The notes: generated by a model not told the origin, from the letters alone. DNA of 64,000 nucleotides from Paraburkholderia phenazinium (GCF_900100735.1 NZ_FNCJ01000003.1:558001-622000), one strand, 5' to 3'. Numbered from the stretch's first letter, positions 28,124 through 36,894 are shown. Numbers and translations: made by a program.

Positions 28124-28139
28124 TGTAACTGACTGTAAC
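28124..28139 (+). promoter_or_regulatory. Tandem TGTAAC repeats upstream of ompR (candidate OmpR autoregulatory site)
   Basis: TGTAAC occurs at 28124 and again at 28134, one helical turn apart and 45-60 bp before the ompR ATG. OmpR-family regulators bind tandem half-sites spaced about 10 bp that contain GTAAC-like cores. Assignment is by resemblance only. Confidence 0.4.
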
Positions 28140-28183
28140 CCGCGAATTGATGCAAACTCGCACCACTTTGTAATCGCGCTAAG

Positions 28184-28918
28184 ATGCCGACCATGGAAAC
28201 CAAAAACCCTTCGAAAATCCTCGTCGTCGATGACGATCCGCGTCTGCGCGATCTTCTGCGCCGCTACCTTGGCGAACAGGGCTTCAACGTCTACGTCGCC
28301 GAAAATGCGCCGTCAATGAACAAGCTCTGGGTGCGCGAGCGATTCGACCTGCTGGTGCTCGACCTCATGCTGCCGGGTGAAGACGGTTTGTCGATCTGCC
28401 GCCGCCTGCGCGGCAGCAACGACCGTACGCCGATCATCATGCTCACGGCCAAGGGTGAAGACGTCGACCGTATCGTCGGCCTCGAGATGGGTGCTGACGA
28501 CTACCTGCCCAAGCCGTTCAACCCGCGTGAGCTGGTGGCGCGGATCCACGCGGTGCTGCGCCGTCAGTCGCCGTCCGAACTGCCGGGCGCGCCGTCCGAG
28601 ACCACCGAGGTCTTCGAATTCGGTGAATTCGCTCTCAACCTCGCTACCCGCACGCTGACCAAGGCCGGCCAGGAAATCCCGCTGACCACCGGCGAGTTCT
28701 CCGTGCTGAAGGTGTTCGCCCGCCATCCGCGGCAACCGCTATCGCGCGAAAAGCTGATGGAACTGGCGCGCGGCCGCGAATACGAAGTGTTCGACCGCAG
28801 CCTGGACGTGCAGATCTCGCGCCTGCGCAAGCTGATCGAGCCGGATCCGGGCAGTCCGCGCTTCATCCAGACCGTCTGGGGTCTTGGCTACGTATTCATT
28901 CCCGACGGCGCAGCCTGA
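28184..28918 (+). CDS. ompR: Two-component response regulator OmpR
   Basis: 244-residue OmpR-type transcription factor. The receiver domain (residues 11-125) has the acidic pocket VVDDD, the phospho-acceptor Asp in LLVLDLMLPGEDG, the Thr in IIMLTAKG and the Lys in DDYLPKPFNPREL. The C-terminal winged helix (about 145-240) contains DRSLDVQISRLRKLIEPDP and FIQTVWGLGYVF. Length and sequence match OmpR rather than other family members, and envZ follows 44 bp downstream. A second ATG at 28193 (METKNP) could be the true start; neither has a strong ribosome-binding site. Confidence 0.95.
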   Translation: MPTMETKNPSKILVVDDDPRLRDLLRRYLGEQGFNVYVAENAPSMNKLWVRERFDLLVLDLMLPGEDGLSICRRLRGSNDRTPIIMLTAKGEDVDRIVGLEMGADDYLPKPFNPRELVARIHAVLRRQSPSELPGAPSETTEVFEFGEFALNLATRTLTKAGQEIPLTTGEFSVLKVFARHPRQPLSREKLMELARGREYEVFDRSLDVQISRLRKLIEPDPGSPRFIQTVWGLGYVFIPDGAA

Positions 28919-28962
28919 GCTTGATCGCGCTTTCCGTGTTTGTTTTCAGATAAGAAGGGCCC

Positions 28963-30312
28963 ATGCGGATCGACCGGCGCCTCCTGACGCTCGCGTTCGG
29001 TGGCCTTTTCTGGCGGACCTTTCTGTTGATTGCACTGCTGATTGCAGTCAGTCTCGCCGCCTGGTTCCAGAGCTTCCGGGTGATCGAACGCGAGCCGCGC
29101 GCGCAGCGCGTGGCGTTGCAGCTCGTCGCCATCGTCAAGCTCACGCGCACCGCACTCCTCTATTCCGATCCCGACCTGCGGCGCGCGCTGCTGCAGGATC
29201 TGGAGAGCAACGAAGGGGTGCGCGTGTATCCGCGCGAAACCACCGACAAGTACAAACTGCAGCCGGACGAGTCGCTGAACCGCCTGATCGAACACGACAT
29301 CCGCGGGCGCCTCGGTGACGACACGGTGATTGCGCAGTCGGTCAACGACATCCCAGGCGTGTGGATCAGCTTCAAGATCGACGACGACGACTATTGGGTG
29401 GCGCTCGACCGCGACCAGCTCGACAACGCCACCGGCCTTCAATGGGCCGGCTGGGGCGTGTTCGCGCTCGCGCTGTCGCTATTCGGCGCGGCTTTCATCA
29501 CGAGTCTCGTGAACCGGCCGTTCGCGCGCCTCGCCATGGCCGCCCGCAGGGTGGGTTCGGGGCAGTTGCCCGAGCCGCTGCCTGAGCGCGGCATGGGCGT
29601 GGCCGCCGAGACCAACCGCAGCTTCAACCAGATGGTGCAGGACCTCGAACAGCTCGAAGCCGACCGCGCACTGATGCTGGCTGGCATCTCGCACGACCTG
29701 CGCACCCCGCTCGCCCGCCTGCGCCTCGAAACCGAAATGAGCCCGTCGGATCAGACCACCAAGGACGCCATGGTGGACGACATCGAGCAGATGGACATGA
29801 TCATCGGCCGCTTCCTCGATTATGCGCGGCCGGTGCAAAGGGTCCCGGAACCGGTCGACCTTTCCGTGATCGCAGGAGAACTGGCGGCGCGGATCGCGTC
29901 GGAAGACGGCATGCGGCTCATCACGCGGCTCGCGCCCTCGGCGGTGATCGAGGCCGACGAAACGGACATGCGGCGCGTGATCGGCAACCTGCTGGAGAAC
30001 GCCCGCAAGTACGGCCTGAGCGAAACCGACGGCATCCCGCACGTGATCCTCGAAACGCGCGTCTCGCATTCGCGAGTCGAGCTTTCGGTAGTCGACGAGG
30101 GGCCCGGCATTCCGGAAGACCAACTCGCGCTCGTCACCCGGCCGTTTTACCGGGTCGATACGGCGCGCAGCCAGGCCAACGGCACCGGCCTCGGCATGGC
30201 GATCGTGCAGCGCCTCGTCGGCCGTTACCGCGGCGGCCTGCGCCTGCGCAACCGGACCCCGGGGCCGGGACTCGAAGTCACGATCGAGTTTCCGCTCGCC
30301 AAGGGAGCCTGA
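28963..30312 (+). CDS. envZ: Osmosensor histidine kinase EnvZ
   Basis: 449-residue inner-membrane sensor kinase partnering OmpR. TM1 is around residues 15-34 (TFLLIALLIAVSLAAWF) and TM2 around 158-182 (WGVFALALSLFGAAFIT), with a periplasmic domain of roughly 120 residues between them. A HAMP linker follows. The H-box is GISHDLRTPLARLRLE with the phosphorylated His, the N-box is NLLENARKYG, G1 is DEGPGIP, and G2 is GTGLGMAIVQRLVGRY. All catalytic motifs are intact. The Arg/Ala-rich HAMP-to-DHp region and the FRVIEREPRAQRVALQLVAI motif after TM1 are typical of EnvZ. Co-transcribed with ompR. Confidence 0.95.
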   Translation: MRIDRRLLTLAFGGLFWRTFLLIALLIAVSLAAWFQSFRVIEREPRAQRVALQLVAIVKLTRTALLYSDPDLRRALLQDLESNEGVRVYPRETTDKYKLQPDESLNRLIEHDIRGRLGDDTVIAQSVNDIPGVWISFKIDDDDYWVALDRDQLDNATGLQWAGWGVFALALSLFGAAFITSLVNRPFARLAMAARRVGSGQLPEPLPERGMGVAAETNRSFNQMVQDLEQLEADRALMLAGISHDLRTPLARLRLETEMSPSDQTTKDAMVDDIEQMDMIIGRFLDYARPVQRVPEPVDLSVIAGELAARIASEDGMRLITRLAPSAVIEADETDMRRVIGNLLENARKYGLSETDGIPHVILETRVSHSRVELSVVDEGPGIPEDQLALVTRPFYRVDTARSQANGTGLGMAIVQRLVGRYRGGLRLRNRTPGPGLEVTIEFPLAKGA

Positions 30313-30471
30313 GGCCCGCTGCGCGTTGCTAGCGTGGCTGCGTCGCCGAAGCCGTCTGCTGCACTGCGCGACCGCGCAGGCACTACGCGCAATGCACCCG
30401 CCGCGAATCCTGCGGAAAGCGGTGACATTTGCACAAGCTATCGGTTCAGTGAAGAAAAACTATTCGCTTTG

Positions 30472-30514
30472 TTAGTTAAAAACTATTGCTGCGATGCATC
30501 AATAGAGTTATAAT
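30472..30514 (+). promoter_or_regulatory. ahpC promoter with adjoining OxyR-like box
   Basis: TTGCTG (30486-30491), a 17-bp spacer and a perfect TATAAT (30509-30514) form the promoter. Directly upstream, 30472-30486 reads TTAGTTAAAAACTAT, which fits the OxyR element ATAG-n-t-nnn-a-n-CTAT with one mismatch and abuts the -35. Further CTAT cores at 30438 and 30460 lie 22-23 bp apart, in phase for a tetrameric LysR-type activator. The 293-bp envZ-ahpC gap holds nothing else I can support. Confidence 0.7.
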
Positions 30515-30605
30515 TAAGCCTGTGTAACGTATTTGTTACAGCGAGCAGGTAGCTTGAACAGGCTGTTTTTCCAACTCATTGGCAACCTTCACAGGAGTAT
30601 TCCGC

Positions 30606-31154
30606 ATGAAAACCGTTGGCGACAAACTCGAAGCGTTTACCGTTACTGCAGCCAAGCCGGGCTTCAACAACCATGAAGAAAACGGCGTGTCGGCGTTCGA
30701 AGACATCACCGAAGCGTCGTTCCCGGGCAAGTGGAAGATCATTTACTTCTACCCGAAGGACTTCACGTTTGTGTGCCCGACGGAAATCGTCGAATTCGGC
30801 AAGCTGGCTGGTCAATTCGCAGAGCGCGACGCTGTCCTGCTGGGCGGCAGCGTGGACAACGAATTCGTGAAGCTGGCATGGCGCCGTGAGCACAAGGACC
30901 TGAACAAGCTGAACCACTACGCGTTCGGCGATGTAAAGGGCGAGCTGATCGACCAACTGGGCGTGCGCGACAAGGAAGCAGGCGTGGCACTGCGCGCAAC
31001 GTTCATCGTCGACCCGGACAACACGATCCAGCACGTTTCGGTGAACAATCTGAACGTCGGCCGCAATACGGAAGAAGTGCTGCGTATTCTGGACGGCCTG
31101 CAAACGGACGAACTGTGCCCGTGCAACCGTTCGGTTGGCGGCGCAACGCTGTAA
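30606..31154 (+). CDS. ahpC: Alkyl hydroperoxide reductase AhpC (peroxiredoxin)
   Basis: 182-residue typical 2-Cys peroxiredoxin that reduces hydrogen peroxide and organic peroxides. The peroxidatic Cys is in DFTFVCPTEIVEF (near residue 57) and the resolving Cys region is ELCPCNRSVGG near the C-terminus, with two Cys close together. ahpD follows 76 bp downstream, replacing the AhpF flavoprotein of enteric bacteria as electron donor, as in the mycobacterial AhpC-AhpD system. The start is the ATG at 30606, preceded by ACAGGAG. It lies behind an OxyR-like promoter, so induction by peroxide is expected. Confidence 0.96.
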   Translation: MKTVGDKLEAFTVTAAKPGFNNHEENGVSAFEDITEASFPGKWKIIYFYPKDFTFVCPTEIVEFGKLAGQFAERDAVLLGGSVDNEFVKLAWRREHKDLNKLNHYAFGDVKGELIDQLGVRDKEAGVALRATFIVDPDNTIQHVSVNNLNVGRNTEEVLRILDGLQTDELCPCNRSVGGATL

Positions 31155-31168
31155 CCCTTGCAAGTCGG

Positions 31169-31205
31169 AAGCCCGCTAAGCTTGAAAGAGCCGGCGGGCT
31201 TTTTT
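31169..31205 (+). terminator. Intrinsic terminator/attenuator between ahpC and ahpD
   Basis: The stem AAGCCCGC / GCGGGCTT has a 17-base loop and is followed by six T. It lies 14 bp after the ahpC stop, so most transcripts may end here and ahpD would be expressed at a lower level. Confidence 0.75.
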
Positions 31206-31230
31206 ATCGGCAACCTGATAGGAGATATCA

Positions 31231-31755
31231 ATGGAATTCTTGTCTGCGATTAAAGCGCTTGTACCTGACTATGCTAAAGACATTCGTTTGAACCTGGACG
31301 GCACGATTGCACGTTCGTCGCTGGAGGGTAATGACGCGGTAGGTGTCGCGCTGGCGGCGGCGTTTGCGGCGAAGAGCGCGGTGATTGTCGATGCGATTCG
31401 CAATGCGGGTGTGTTATCTCCCGAAGAGGTCAATGGCGCGCTGACGGCTGCTGCGTTGATGGGGATGAATAATGTCTGGTATCCGTATGTCGAGATGACG
31501 GATAGTGCGGATTTGAAATCGCAGCCGGCTGGTTTGCGGATGAATGCTTATGCTTCGCATGGTGGCGTCGATAAGCGGCGGTTTGAGATGTATGCACTCG
31601 CGGCTTCTATTATTGGCAAGTGCCATTTTTGTGTTAAGTCGCACTTTGATACGCTTGTTGCTGAGGGGATGAGTTCCACTCAACTTCGCGATGTCGGGCG
31701 GATTGCTGCAGTTGTTAATGCCGTGGCGCAGGTTATTGTGGCTGAAGGGAAGTAA
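31231..31755 (+). CDS. ahpD: Alkyl hydroperoxidase AhpD
   Basis: 174-residue AhpD that regenerates AhpC using a dihydrolipoyl-type thiol relay and has weak peroxidase activity itself. The active site KCHFCVKSH (near residues 129-137) has the CxxCxxxH arrangement of the family, and the PDYAKDIRLNLDGTI opening is typical. AGGAGA precedes the ATG by five bases. Codon use is unlike ahpC: in the last 69 codons 33 end in T and only 10 in C, whereas ahpC is strongly C-ending. The drift grows towards the 3' end, which faces the palindromic repeat. Confidence 0.95.
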   Translation: MEFLSAIKALVPDYAKDIRLNLDGTIARSSLEGNDAVGVALAAAFAAKSAVIVDAIRNAGVLSPEEVNGALTAAALMGMNNVWYPYVEMTDSADLKSQPAGLRMNAYASHGGVDKRRFEMYALAASIIGKCHFCVKSHFDTLVAEGMSSTQLRDVGRIAAVVNAVAQVIVAEGK

Positions 31756-31828
31756 TCACGCTTTTCACTTTCAGTGGGACGCTGCGCGGGGTTGCTTTTT
31801 GCGTGGCGTCTTTGGATTTTTATTTGGC

Positions 31829-32030
31829 TTTTTTGCCTGCGTGGCGCTTTTGGTGGTTATATCTACGGCGTTGGCCTTCCCTTGCATTCTTAGTGGTTTA
31901 TTAGCTTCGCCCCGCACAGGGGCGAAGCTAATAGATCGATAACAAATCAAGGAAAGGCCAACACCACATGAACAACAACCCAAACAAGGCGCCGCAGGCA
32001 AACAGCCAAAAGCGCCGCGCAGGCAAAAAA
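31829..32030. repeat. Nested palindromic (REP/MITE-like) intergenic element
   Basis: Three inverted-repeat levels are centred on one point. The outer 25-bp arms (31829-31853 and 32006-32030) differ at one base. The middle 15-bp arms (31870-31884 and 31948-31962, core GTTGGCCTT) differ at one base. The inner hairpin is a perfect 15-bp stem (31899-31913 with 31919-31933) and 5-base loop, containing TTAGCTTCGCCCC. No U tract follows it, so it is not a standard terminator. Similar GTTGGCCTTTCCTTG/TTAGC-GCCCC palindromes are, to my memory, dispersed in Burkholderia intergenic DNA; this needs a genome search. It lies between the convergent genes ahpD and ispF. Confidence 0.75.
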
Positions 32031-32033
32031 CAA

Positions 32034-32513
32034 TCACTTCTTGATTAACAAAACCGCCGCCTGAGCCTCAATCCCCTCACCTCGCCCTAGATACCCAAGC
32101 TTCTCATTAGTCTTAGCCTTAACATTAACCCGCTCAAGCGGCAGCCCCAAATCCTGAGCAATATTAACCCGCATAGCCTCGATATGAGGCGCAAGCTTGG
32201 GCGCCTGAGCAATCACGGTGCTATCAACATTCCCAATAGAAAACCCAGCCTGAGCAACCCGAGCCGCGCACTCGCGCAACAAAACCCGCGAATCCGCCCC
32301 AGCAAACCTGGCATCAGCATCAGAAAAATGCCGCCCAATATCCCCCAGCGCGGCAGCGCCAAAAAGAGCATCGGTAATCGCATGCAACAACACATCCGCA
32401 TCCGAATGCCCCAGCAACCCGCGGTCATACGGCACCGTCACGCCGCCAATAATGAGCGGCCGCCCCGGCACCAGCGCGTGCACGTCATACCCCTGTCCGA
32501 TTCTGAAATCCAT
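32034..32513 (-). CDS. ispF: 2-C-methyl-D-erythritol 2,4-cyclodiphosphate synthase
   Basis: Fifth enzyme of the MEP isoprenoid pathway, forming MEcPP from CDP-ME-2-phosphate. The 159-residue product is of family length. [11 protein letters not shown] gives the zinc-binding Asp and His, [27 protein letters not shown] is the IspF signature, and [21 protein letters not shown] is the C-terminal block. The ATG at 32513 is used because the family starts [12 protein letters not shown]; an upstream ATG at 32534 would add seven residues. It lies 33 bp downstream of ispD. In the last 87 codons 36 end in T and 7 in C, mirroring the drift in convergent ahpD. Confidence 0.97.
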   Translation of the reverse strand: MDFRIGQGYDVHALVPGRPLIIGGVTVPYDRGLLGHSDADVLLHAITDALFGAAALGDIGRHFSDADARFAGADSRVLLRECAARVAQAGFSIGNVDSTVIAQAPKLAPHIEAMRVNIAQDLGLPLERVNVKAKTNEKLGYLGRGEGIEAQAAVLLIKK

Positions 32514-32546
32514 AGCGTGTAGTCCGGTTATCAACGATAAAACTCT

Positions 32547-33257
32547 TCAGGAAGCCGCTGGCCGGCTCAAAATCGCCTCCGCCAAATCGAAATCTTCCGG
32601 ATACGTAACCTTGAAATTGCGCAAGCTGCCCTGCACCAGCAGCGGCGCATGCCCCAGCCACTCGATCGCGCTCGCCTCGTCCGTCAGGTCGTGTCCATCC
32701 TGCTGCGCCCGCAAGATCGCCTCGCGCAACATCCCGATCCGGAACATCTGCGGCGTCTGCGCCTGCCACAGACCGTCGCGTGGCTCGGTCCGGGCAATCC
32801 GTCCGCCGCTGTCCGGCGCAATGCGCTTTAACGTGTCCGCCACCGGCAGCGCCATAATGCCGCCCACCGGGTCGTCTTTCAGCGCGCCAATCAGCGTGCG
32901 GATCAAGCCCGGGGTGATGCCGGGGCGCGCGGCGTCGTGCACCAGCACCCAGTCGTCGTCGTGTGCGCCAAACTCGACCAGCGCGTGCAGGCCGTTCAGC
33001 ACCGAGGCCTGGCGTGATGCGCCGCCGCAGCGGCGTACCGCAAAACGCAGGCCGGCAAAGCGGCGGGCGTCGAAATGCTGGTCGTCGGGGGCGATCACCA
33101 CTAGCGTCTGCGCGAACTCGCTGCAGGCGTCGAACGCGGCCAGCGAGTAATGCAACAGGTCGCGACCGGCTACAGTGCGATATTGTTTGGGCATCGCGGC
33201 GCCGGATCGGCTGCCGGTGCCTGCGCACGGAATCAGAGCAAAAAGACGTGAAGTCAC
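32547..33257 (-). CDS. ispD: 2-C-methyl-D-erythritol 4-phosphate cytidylyltransferase
   Basis: Third enzyme of the MEP pathway, transferring CMP to methylerythritol phosphate. The 236-residue product fits the family. [19 protein letters not shown] is the nucleotide-binding loop with the conserved Arg and Lys, VLVHDAARP is the IspD signature near residue 105, and [12 protein letters not shown] contributes the metal and dimer region. No ATG fits the N-terminus; GTG 33257, giving [10 protein letters not shown], is the best start, since the only upstream ATG (33329) adds 24 non-conserved residues. It is divergent from mfd and forms an operon with ispF. Confidence 0.95.
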   Translation of the reverse strand: MTSRLFALIPCAGTGSRSGAAMPKQYRTVAGRDLLHYSLAAFDACSEFAQTLVVIAPDDQHFDARRFAGLRFAVRRCGGASRQASVLNGLHALVEFGAHDDDWVLVHDAARPGITPGLIRTLIGALKDDPVGGIMALPVADTLKRIAPDSGGRIARTEPRDGLWQAQTPQMFRIGMLREAILRAQQDGHDLTDEASAIEWLGHAPLLVQGSLRNFKVTYPEDFDLAEAILSRPAAS

Positions 33258-33377
33258 TGGTGCGGACGCCGCGAAGTCAAAGTAAAGGACGGATTTTATA
33301 ATAGGTCCTTCGCATCCACGCCATGACACGCGTAAACTTGCCGATCACGTGTGACCCATCGGCCGCCTTTTCCCTCT

Positions 33378-36300
33378 ATGCCAGATATCGCCGCATCATC
33401 GCAGTCCTCTTCGCCCGTCGCGCTCGTCAAGGCCGGCCAGCGTTTCGCCTTCGACGGCACGCACGGCTCGTCCGATGCCCTGCTGATCGCCCGCTATCAC
33501 CTCGCCTATCGCGAACAGGTGCCGCTCCTTGCCGTCGTCTGCGCAAGCGCTGTCGACGCCCAGCGCCTCGCGCAAGAGATCGGCTTCTTCGCGCCCGAGG
33601 CTCGCGTGCGCCTGCTGCCCGACTGGGAAACGCTGCCGTACGATACCTTCTCGCCCCACCAGGACCTCGTCTCCGAGCGTCTCGCCACCCTGCATGACCT
33701 CGGCGAAGGCCGCTGCGACATCCTGCTGGTGCCCGCCACCACCGCGCTCTATCGCATGCCGCCCGCCTCCTTCATGGCGGCGTACACGTTCTCGTTCTCC
33801 CAGGGCGAGCGGCTCGACGAGGCCAAGCTGAAGGCGCAGTTGACGCTAGCGGGCTACGAGCACGTGAGCCAGGTGGTGCGTCCGGGCGAGTATTGCGTGC
33901 GCGGTTCGCTGCTCGACCTGTTTCCGATGGGCTCGCCGCTGCCGTACCGGATCGATCTGTTCGACGATCAGGTCGATTCGATCCGCGCGTTCGACCCCGA
34001 TACGCAGCGCAGTCTCTATCCGGTGAAGGACGTGCGCCTGCTGCCAGGCCGCGAATTCCCGTTCGACGAAGCCGCCCGCACCGCCTTTCGCAGCCGCTGG
34101 CGCGAAGTGTTCGAAGGCGACCCGAGCCGCGCGTCAATCTATAAGGACATCGGCAACGGCGTGCCGTCCGCGGGCATCGAATACTATCTGCCGCTCTTCT
34201 TCGAAGAGACCGCCACGCTGTTCCACTATTTGCCCGAGGGCGCGCAACTCGCGTTCGTTGGCGATCTGGAAGCGGCGATCCGGCGCTTCACCAACGATAC
34301 GAAGCAGCGTCACAACTTCCTCTCGCACGACCGCGACCGGCCGATTCTCGAGCCGCAGCGCCTGTTCCTCTCGGACGAAGACTTCTTCACGTTCGCCAAG
34401 CCGTTCGCGCGCCTCGTCTTGTCGGCCAATGCCGGCGGCTGGTCCACGCCGCTGCCGAACCTCGCCATCGACCGGCATGCCGACGATCCCGTCGAAGCCT
34501 TGCGCGCCTATCTGCAAAGCACGCCCAACCGCGTGCTGTTCGCCGCGGAATCGGCAGGCCGGCGCGAGACGCTGCTGCAGTTGCTGGCCGACAATCATCT
34601 GCGGCCCACCTCGAGCGACAGCTTTAACGACTGGCTGACGAGCGACGAACGCTTCGCACTCGGCGTCGCGCCGCTGTCCAGCGGCTTCGCGGTACCGGCG
34701 GACGGCATTGCGATCGTCACCGAAACCGAACTGTACGGCCCGCTCGCGCGCCGCAGCGGGCGCCGCCGCCAGGAACAGGCGAGCAACGTCGATTCGATGG
34801 TGCGCGACCTCTCCGAGCTGAAGGTGGGCGACCCGGTCGTGCATTCGCAGCACGGTATCGGCCGCTATATGGGTCTCGTGACCATGGATCTCGGCGAAGG
34901 CGAAACCGAGTTCCTGCACCTCGAATACTCGGGCGAAAGCAAGCTCTATGTACCGGTCGCGCAGTTGCACGTGATCTCGCGCTATAGCGGCGCCGATCCG
35001 GAAAGCGCACCGCTGCACTCGCTCGGCTCCGGCCAGTGGGAAAAGGCCAAGCGCAAAGCCGCCCAGCAGATTCGCGACACCGCGGCCGAGTTGCTCAACC
35101 TGTACGCGCGCCGCGCCGCGCGCGAGGGTCACGCGTTCGCGCTCGAGCCACGCGACTACGTGAAATTTGCGGAGAGCTTCGGCTTCGAAGAAACGCCCGA
35201 CCAGGCCGCTGCAATCGCTGCCGTGATCGGCGACATGACGAGCGGCAAGCCGATGGATCGGCTCGTCTGCGGTGACGTCGGCTTCGGCAAGACCGAAGTC
35301 GCGTTGCGCGCGGCCTTCATCGCCGTGATGGGCGGCAAGCAGGTGGCGCTGCTCTCGCCCACCACGCTGCTCGCCGAGCAGCACACGCAAACCTTCTCGG
35401 ACCGCTTCTCCGACTGGCCGGTGCGCATTGCCGAACTGTCGCGCTTCAAGTCGACCAAGGAAGTCAACGCGGCGATCCAGCAGATCAACGACGGCAGCGT
35501 CGACATCGTGATCGGCACGCACAAGCTGCTGTCCTCGGATGTGCAGTTCAAGCGCCTGGGTCTCGTCATCATCGACGAGGAACATCGTTTCGGCGTGCGT
35601 CAGAAGGAAGCCTTGAAGGCGTTGCGCGCCGAAGTGGACGTGCTGACGCTCACGGCCACACCGATTCCGCGTACGCTCGGCATGGCGCTCGAAGGCCTGC
35701 GCGACTTCTCGGTCATCGCCACCGCGCCGCAAAAGCGGCTTGCCATCAAGACCTTCGTGCGCCGCGAAGAAGACAGCGTGATTCGCGAAGCCATGCTGCG
35801 CGAGCTGAAGCGCGGCGGCCAGGTCTACTTCCTCCACAACGAAGTGGAGACCATCGAGAACCGCCGTCAGATGCTCGAAACGCTGGTGCCGGAAGCACGC
35901 ATTGCGGTCGCGCACGGCCAGATGCACGAACGCGAACTCGAGCGCGTGATGCGCGATTTCGTTGCGCAGCGCGCCAACGTGCTGCTGTGCACGACCATTA
36001 TCGAAACCGGCATCGACGTGCCGAGCGCCAACACGATCCTGATTCACCGCTCCGACAAGTTCGGCCTCGCGCAGTTGCACCAGTTACGCGGCCGCGTGGG
36101 ACGCTCGCATCACCAGGCCTACTCGTACCTGCTCGTGCACGACCCGCAGGGGCTCACCAAACAGGCGCAGCGCCGCCTCGAGGCGATCCAGCAGATGGAA
36201 GAGCTCGGCTCGGGCTTCTATCTGGCGATGCACGACCTCGAGATTCGCGGCACCGGCGAAGTGCTCGGCGACAAGCAATCGGGCGAAATCCAGGAGATCG

Positions 36301-36854
36301 GCTTCCAGCTTTACACCGACATGCTGAACGATGCCGTCAAGGCGCTCAAGGAAGGCAAGGAGCCCGATCTCACGGCGCCGCTCGCGGCCACCACCGAGAT
36401 CAACCTGCACGCCCCGGCGATTCTGCCCGCCGATTACTGCGGCGACGTGCAGGAACGTCTGTCGCTGTACAAGCGCCTCGCCAATTGCGAACACAACGAT
36501 TCGATCGACGGGATTCAGGAAGAGCTGATCGACCGTTTCGGCAAGCTGCCGCCACAGGCGCACGCGCTGGTGGAAACGCATCGCTTGCGGCTCGCCGCGA
36601 AGCCGCTGGGGATTTCGAAGATCGACGCCGGAGAATCCGTCATCGGTCTGCAATTCATCCCAAATCCGCCCATCGACGCGATGCGGATCATCGAAATGGT
36701 GCAGAAACACAAGCACATCAAGCTGGCCGGCCAGGACAAGCTGCGCATCGAAACGCGCAGTCCCGATCTGGCGGTGCGCGTCGCCACGGTGAAGGAGACG
36801 CTGCGCGCACTCGGCTCGCCCACGCGGGGAACGGCAACCGCGGCGGCACGCTGA
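33378..36854 (+). CDS. mfd: Transcription-repair coupling factor Mfd
   Basis: 1,158-residue translocase that removes RNA polymerase stalled at DNA damage and recruits UvrA. The N-terminal UvrB-like module includes LPDWETLPYDTFSPHQ. The RNA-polymerase-interaction domain (near residues 480-550) includes VGDPVVHSQHGIGRYMGL. The superfamily 2 motor has Walker A GDVGFGKTEVALRAA, DEEH box VIIDEEHRFGV and TATPIPRTL, then the C-terminal RecG-like motif GRVGRSHHQAYSYLL and the TRCF domain. ATG 33378 is preferred; an in-frame GTG at 33351 would add nine residues. A strong hairpin without a U tract follows. Confidence 0.98.
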   Translation: MPDIAASSQSSSPVALVKAGQRFAFDGTHGSSDALLIARYHLAYREQVPLLAVVCASAVDAQRLAQEIGFFAPEARVRLLPDWETLPYDTFSPHQDLVSERLATLHDLGEGRCDILLVPATTALYRMPPASFMAAYTFSFSQGERLDEAKLKAQLTLAGYEHVSQVVRPGEYCVRGSLLDLFPMGSPLPYRIDLFDDQVDSIRAFDPDTQRSLYPVKDVRLLPGREFPFDEAARTAFRSRWREVFEGDPSRASIYKDIGNGVPSAGIEYYLPLFFEETATLFHYLPEGAQLAFVGDLEAAIRRFTNDTKQRHNFLSHDRDRPILEPQRLFLSDEDFFTFAKPFARLVLSANAGGWSTPLPNLAIDRHADDPVEALRAYLQSTPNRVLFAAESAGRRETLLQLLADNHLRPTSSDSFNDWLTSDERFALGVAPLSSGFAVPADGIAIVTETELYGPLARRSGRRRQEQASNVDSMVRDLSELKVGDPVVHSQHGIGRYMGLVTMDLGEGETEFLHLEYSGESKLYVPVAQLHVISRYSGADPESAPLHSLGSGQWEKAKRKAAQQIRDTAAELLNLYARRAAREGHAFALEPRDYVKFAESFGFEETPDQAAAIAAVIGDMTSGKPMDRLVCGDVGFGKTEVALRAAFIAVMGGKQVALLSPTTLLAEQHTQTFSDRFSDWPVRIAELSRFKSTKEVNAAIQQINDGSVDIVIGTHKLLSSDVQFKRLGLVIIDEEHRFGVRQKEALKALRAEVDVLTLTATPIPRTLGMALEGLRDFSVIATAPQKRLAIKTFVRREEDSVIREAMLRELKRGGQVYFLHNEVETIENRRQMLETLVPEARIAVAHGQMHERELERVMRDFVAQRANVLLCTTIIETGIDVPSANTILIHRSDKFGLAQLHQLRGRVGRSHHQAYSYLLVHDPQGLTKQAQRRLEAIQQMEELGSGFYLAMHDLEIRGTGEVLGDKQSGEIQEIGFQLYTDMLNDAVKALKEGKEPDLTAPLAATTEINLHAPAILPADYCGDVQERLSLYKRLANCEHNDSIDGIQEELIDRFGKLPPQAHALVETHRLRLAAKPLGISKIDAGESVIGLQFIPNPPIDAMRIIEMVQKHKHIKLAGQDKLRIETRSPDLAVRVATVKETLRALGSPTRGTATAAAR

Positions 36855-36894
36855 AGCCCGGCAGCCTGAGTCGAGCTGACAGGCCTGCGAGCCT

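Noticed and set aside
30313..30437. Short open frames upstream of ahpC
   Set aside because: No ribosome-binding sites or recognisable sequence; the region is best explained as promoter DNA.
31968..32048. 26-codon frame starting MNNNPNKAPQ within the palindromic element
   Set aside because: No ribosome-binding site, overlaps the ispF 3' end, and its sequence is dictated by the repeat arms; not supported as a gene.
34134..36080. 648-codon minus-strand frame
   Set aside because: Shadow of mfd, whose helicase motifs are intact on the other strand.
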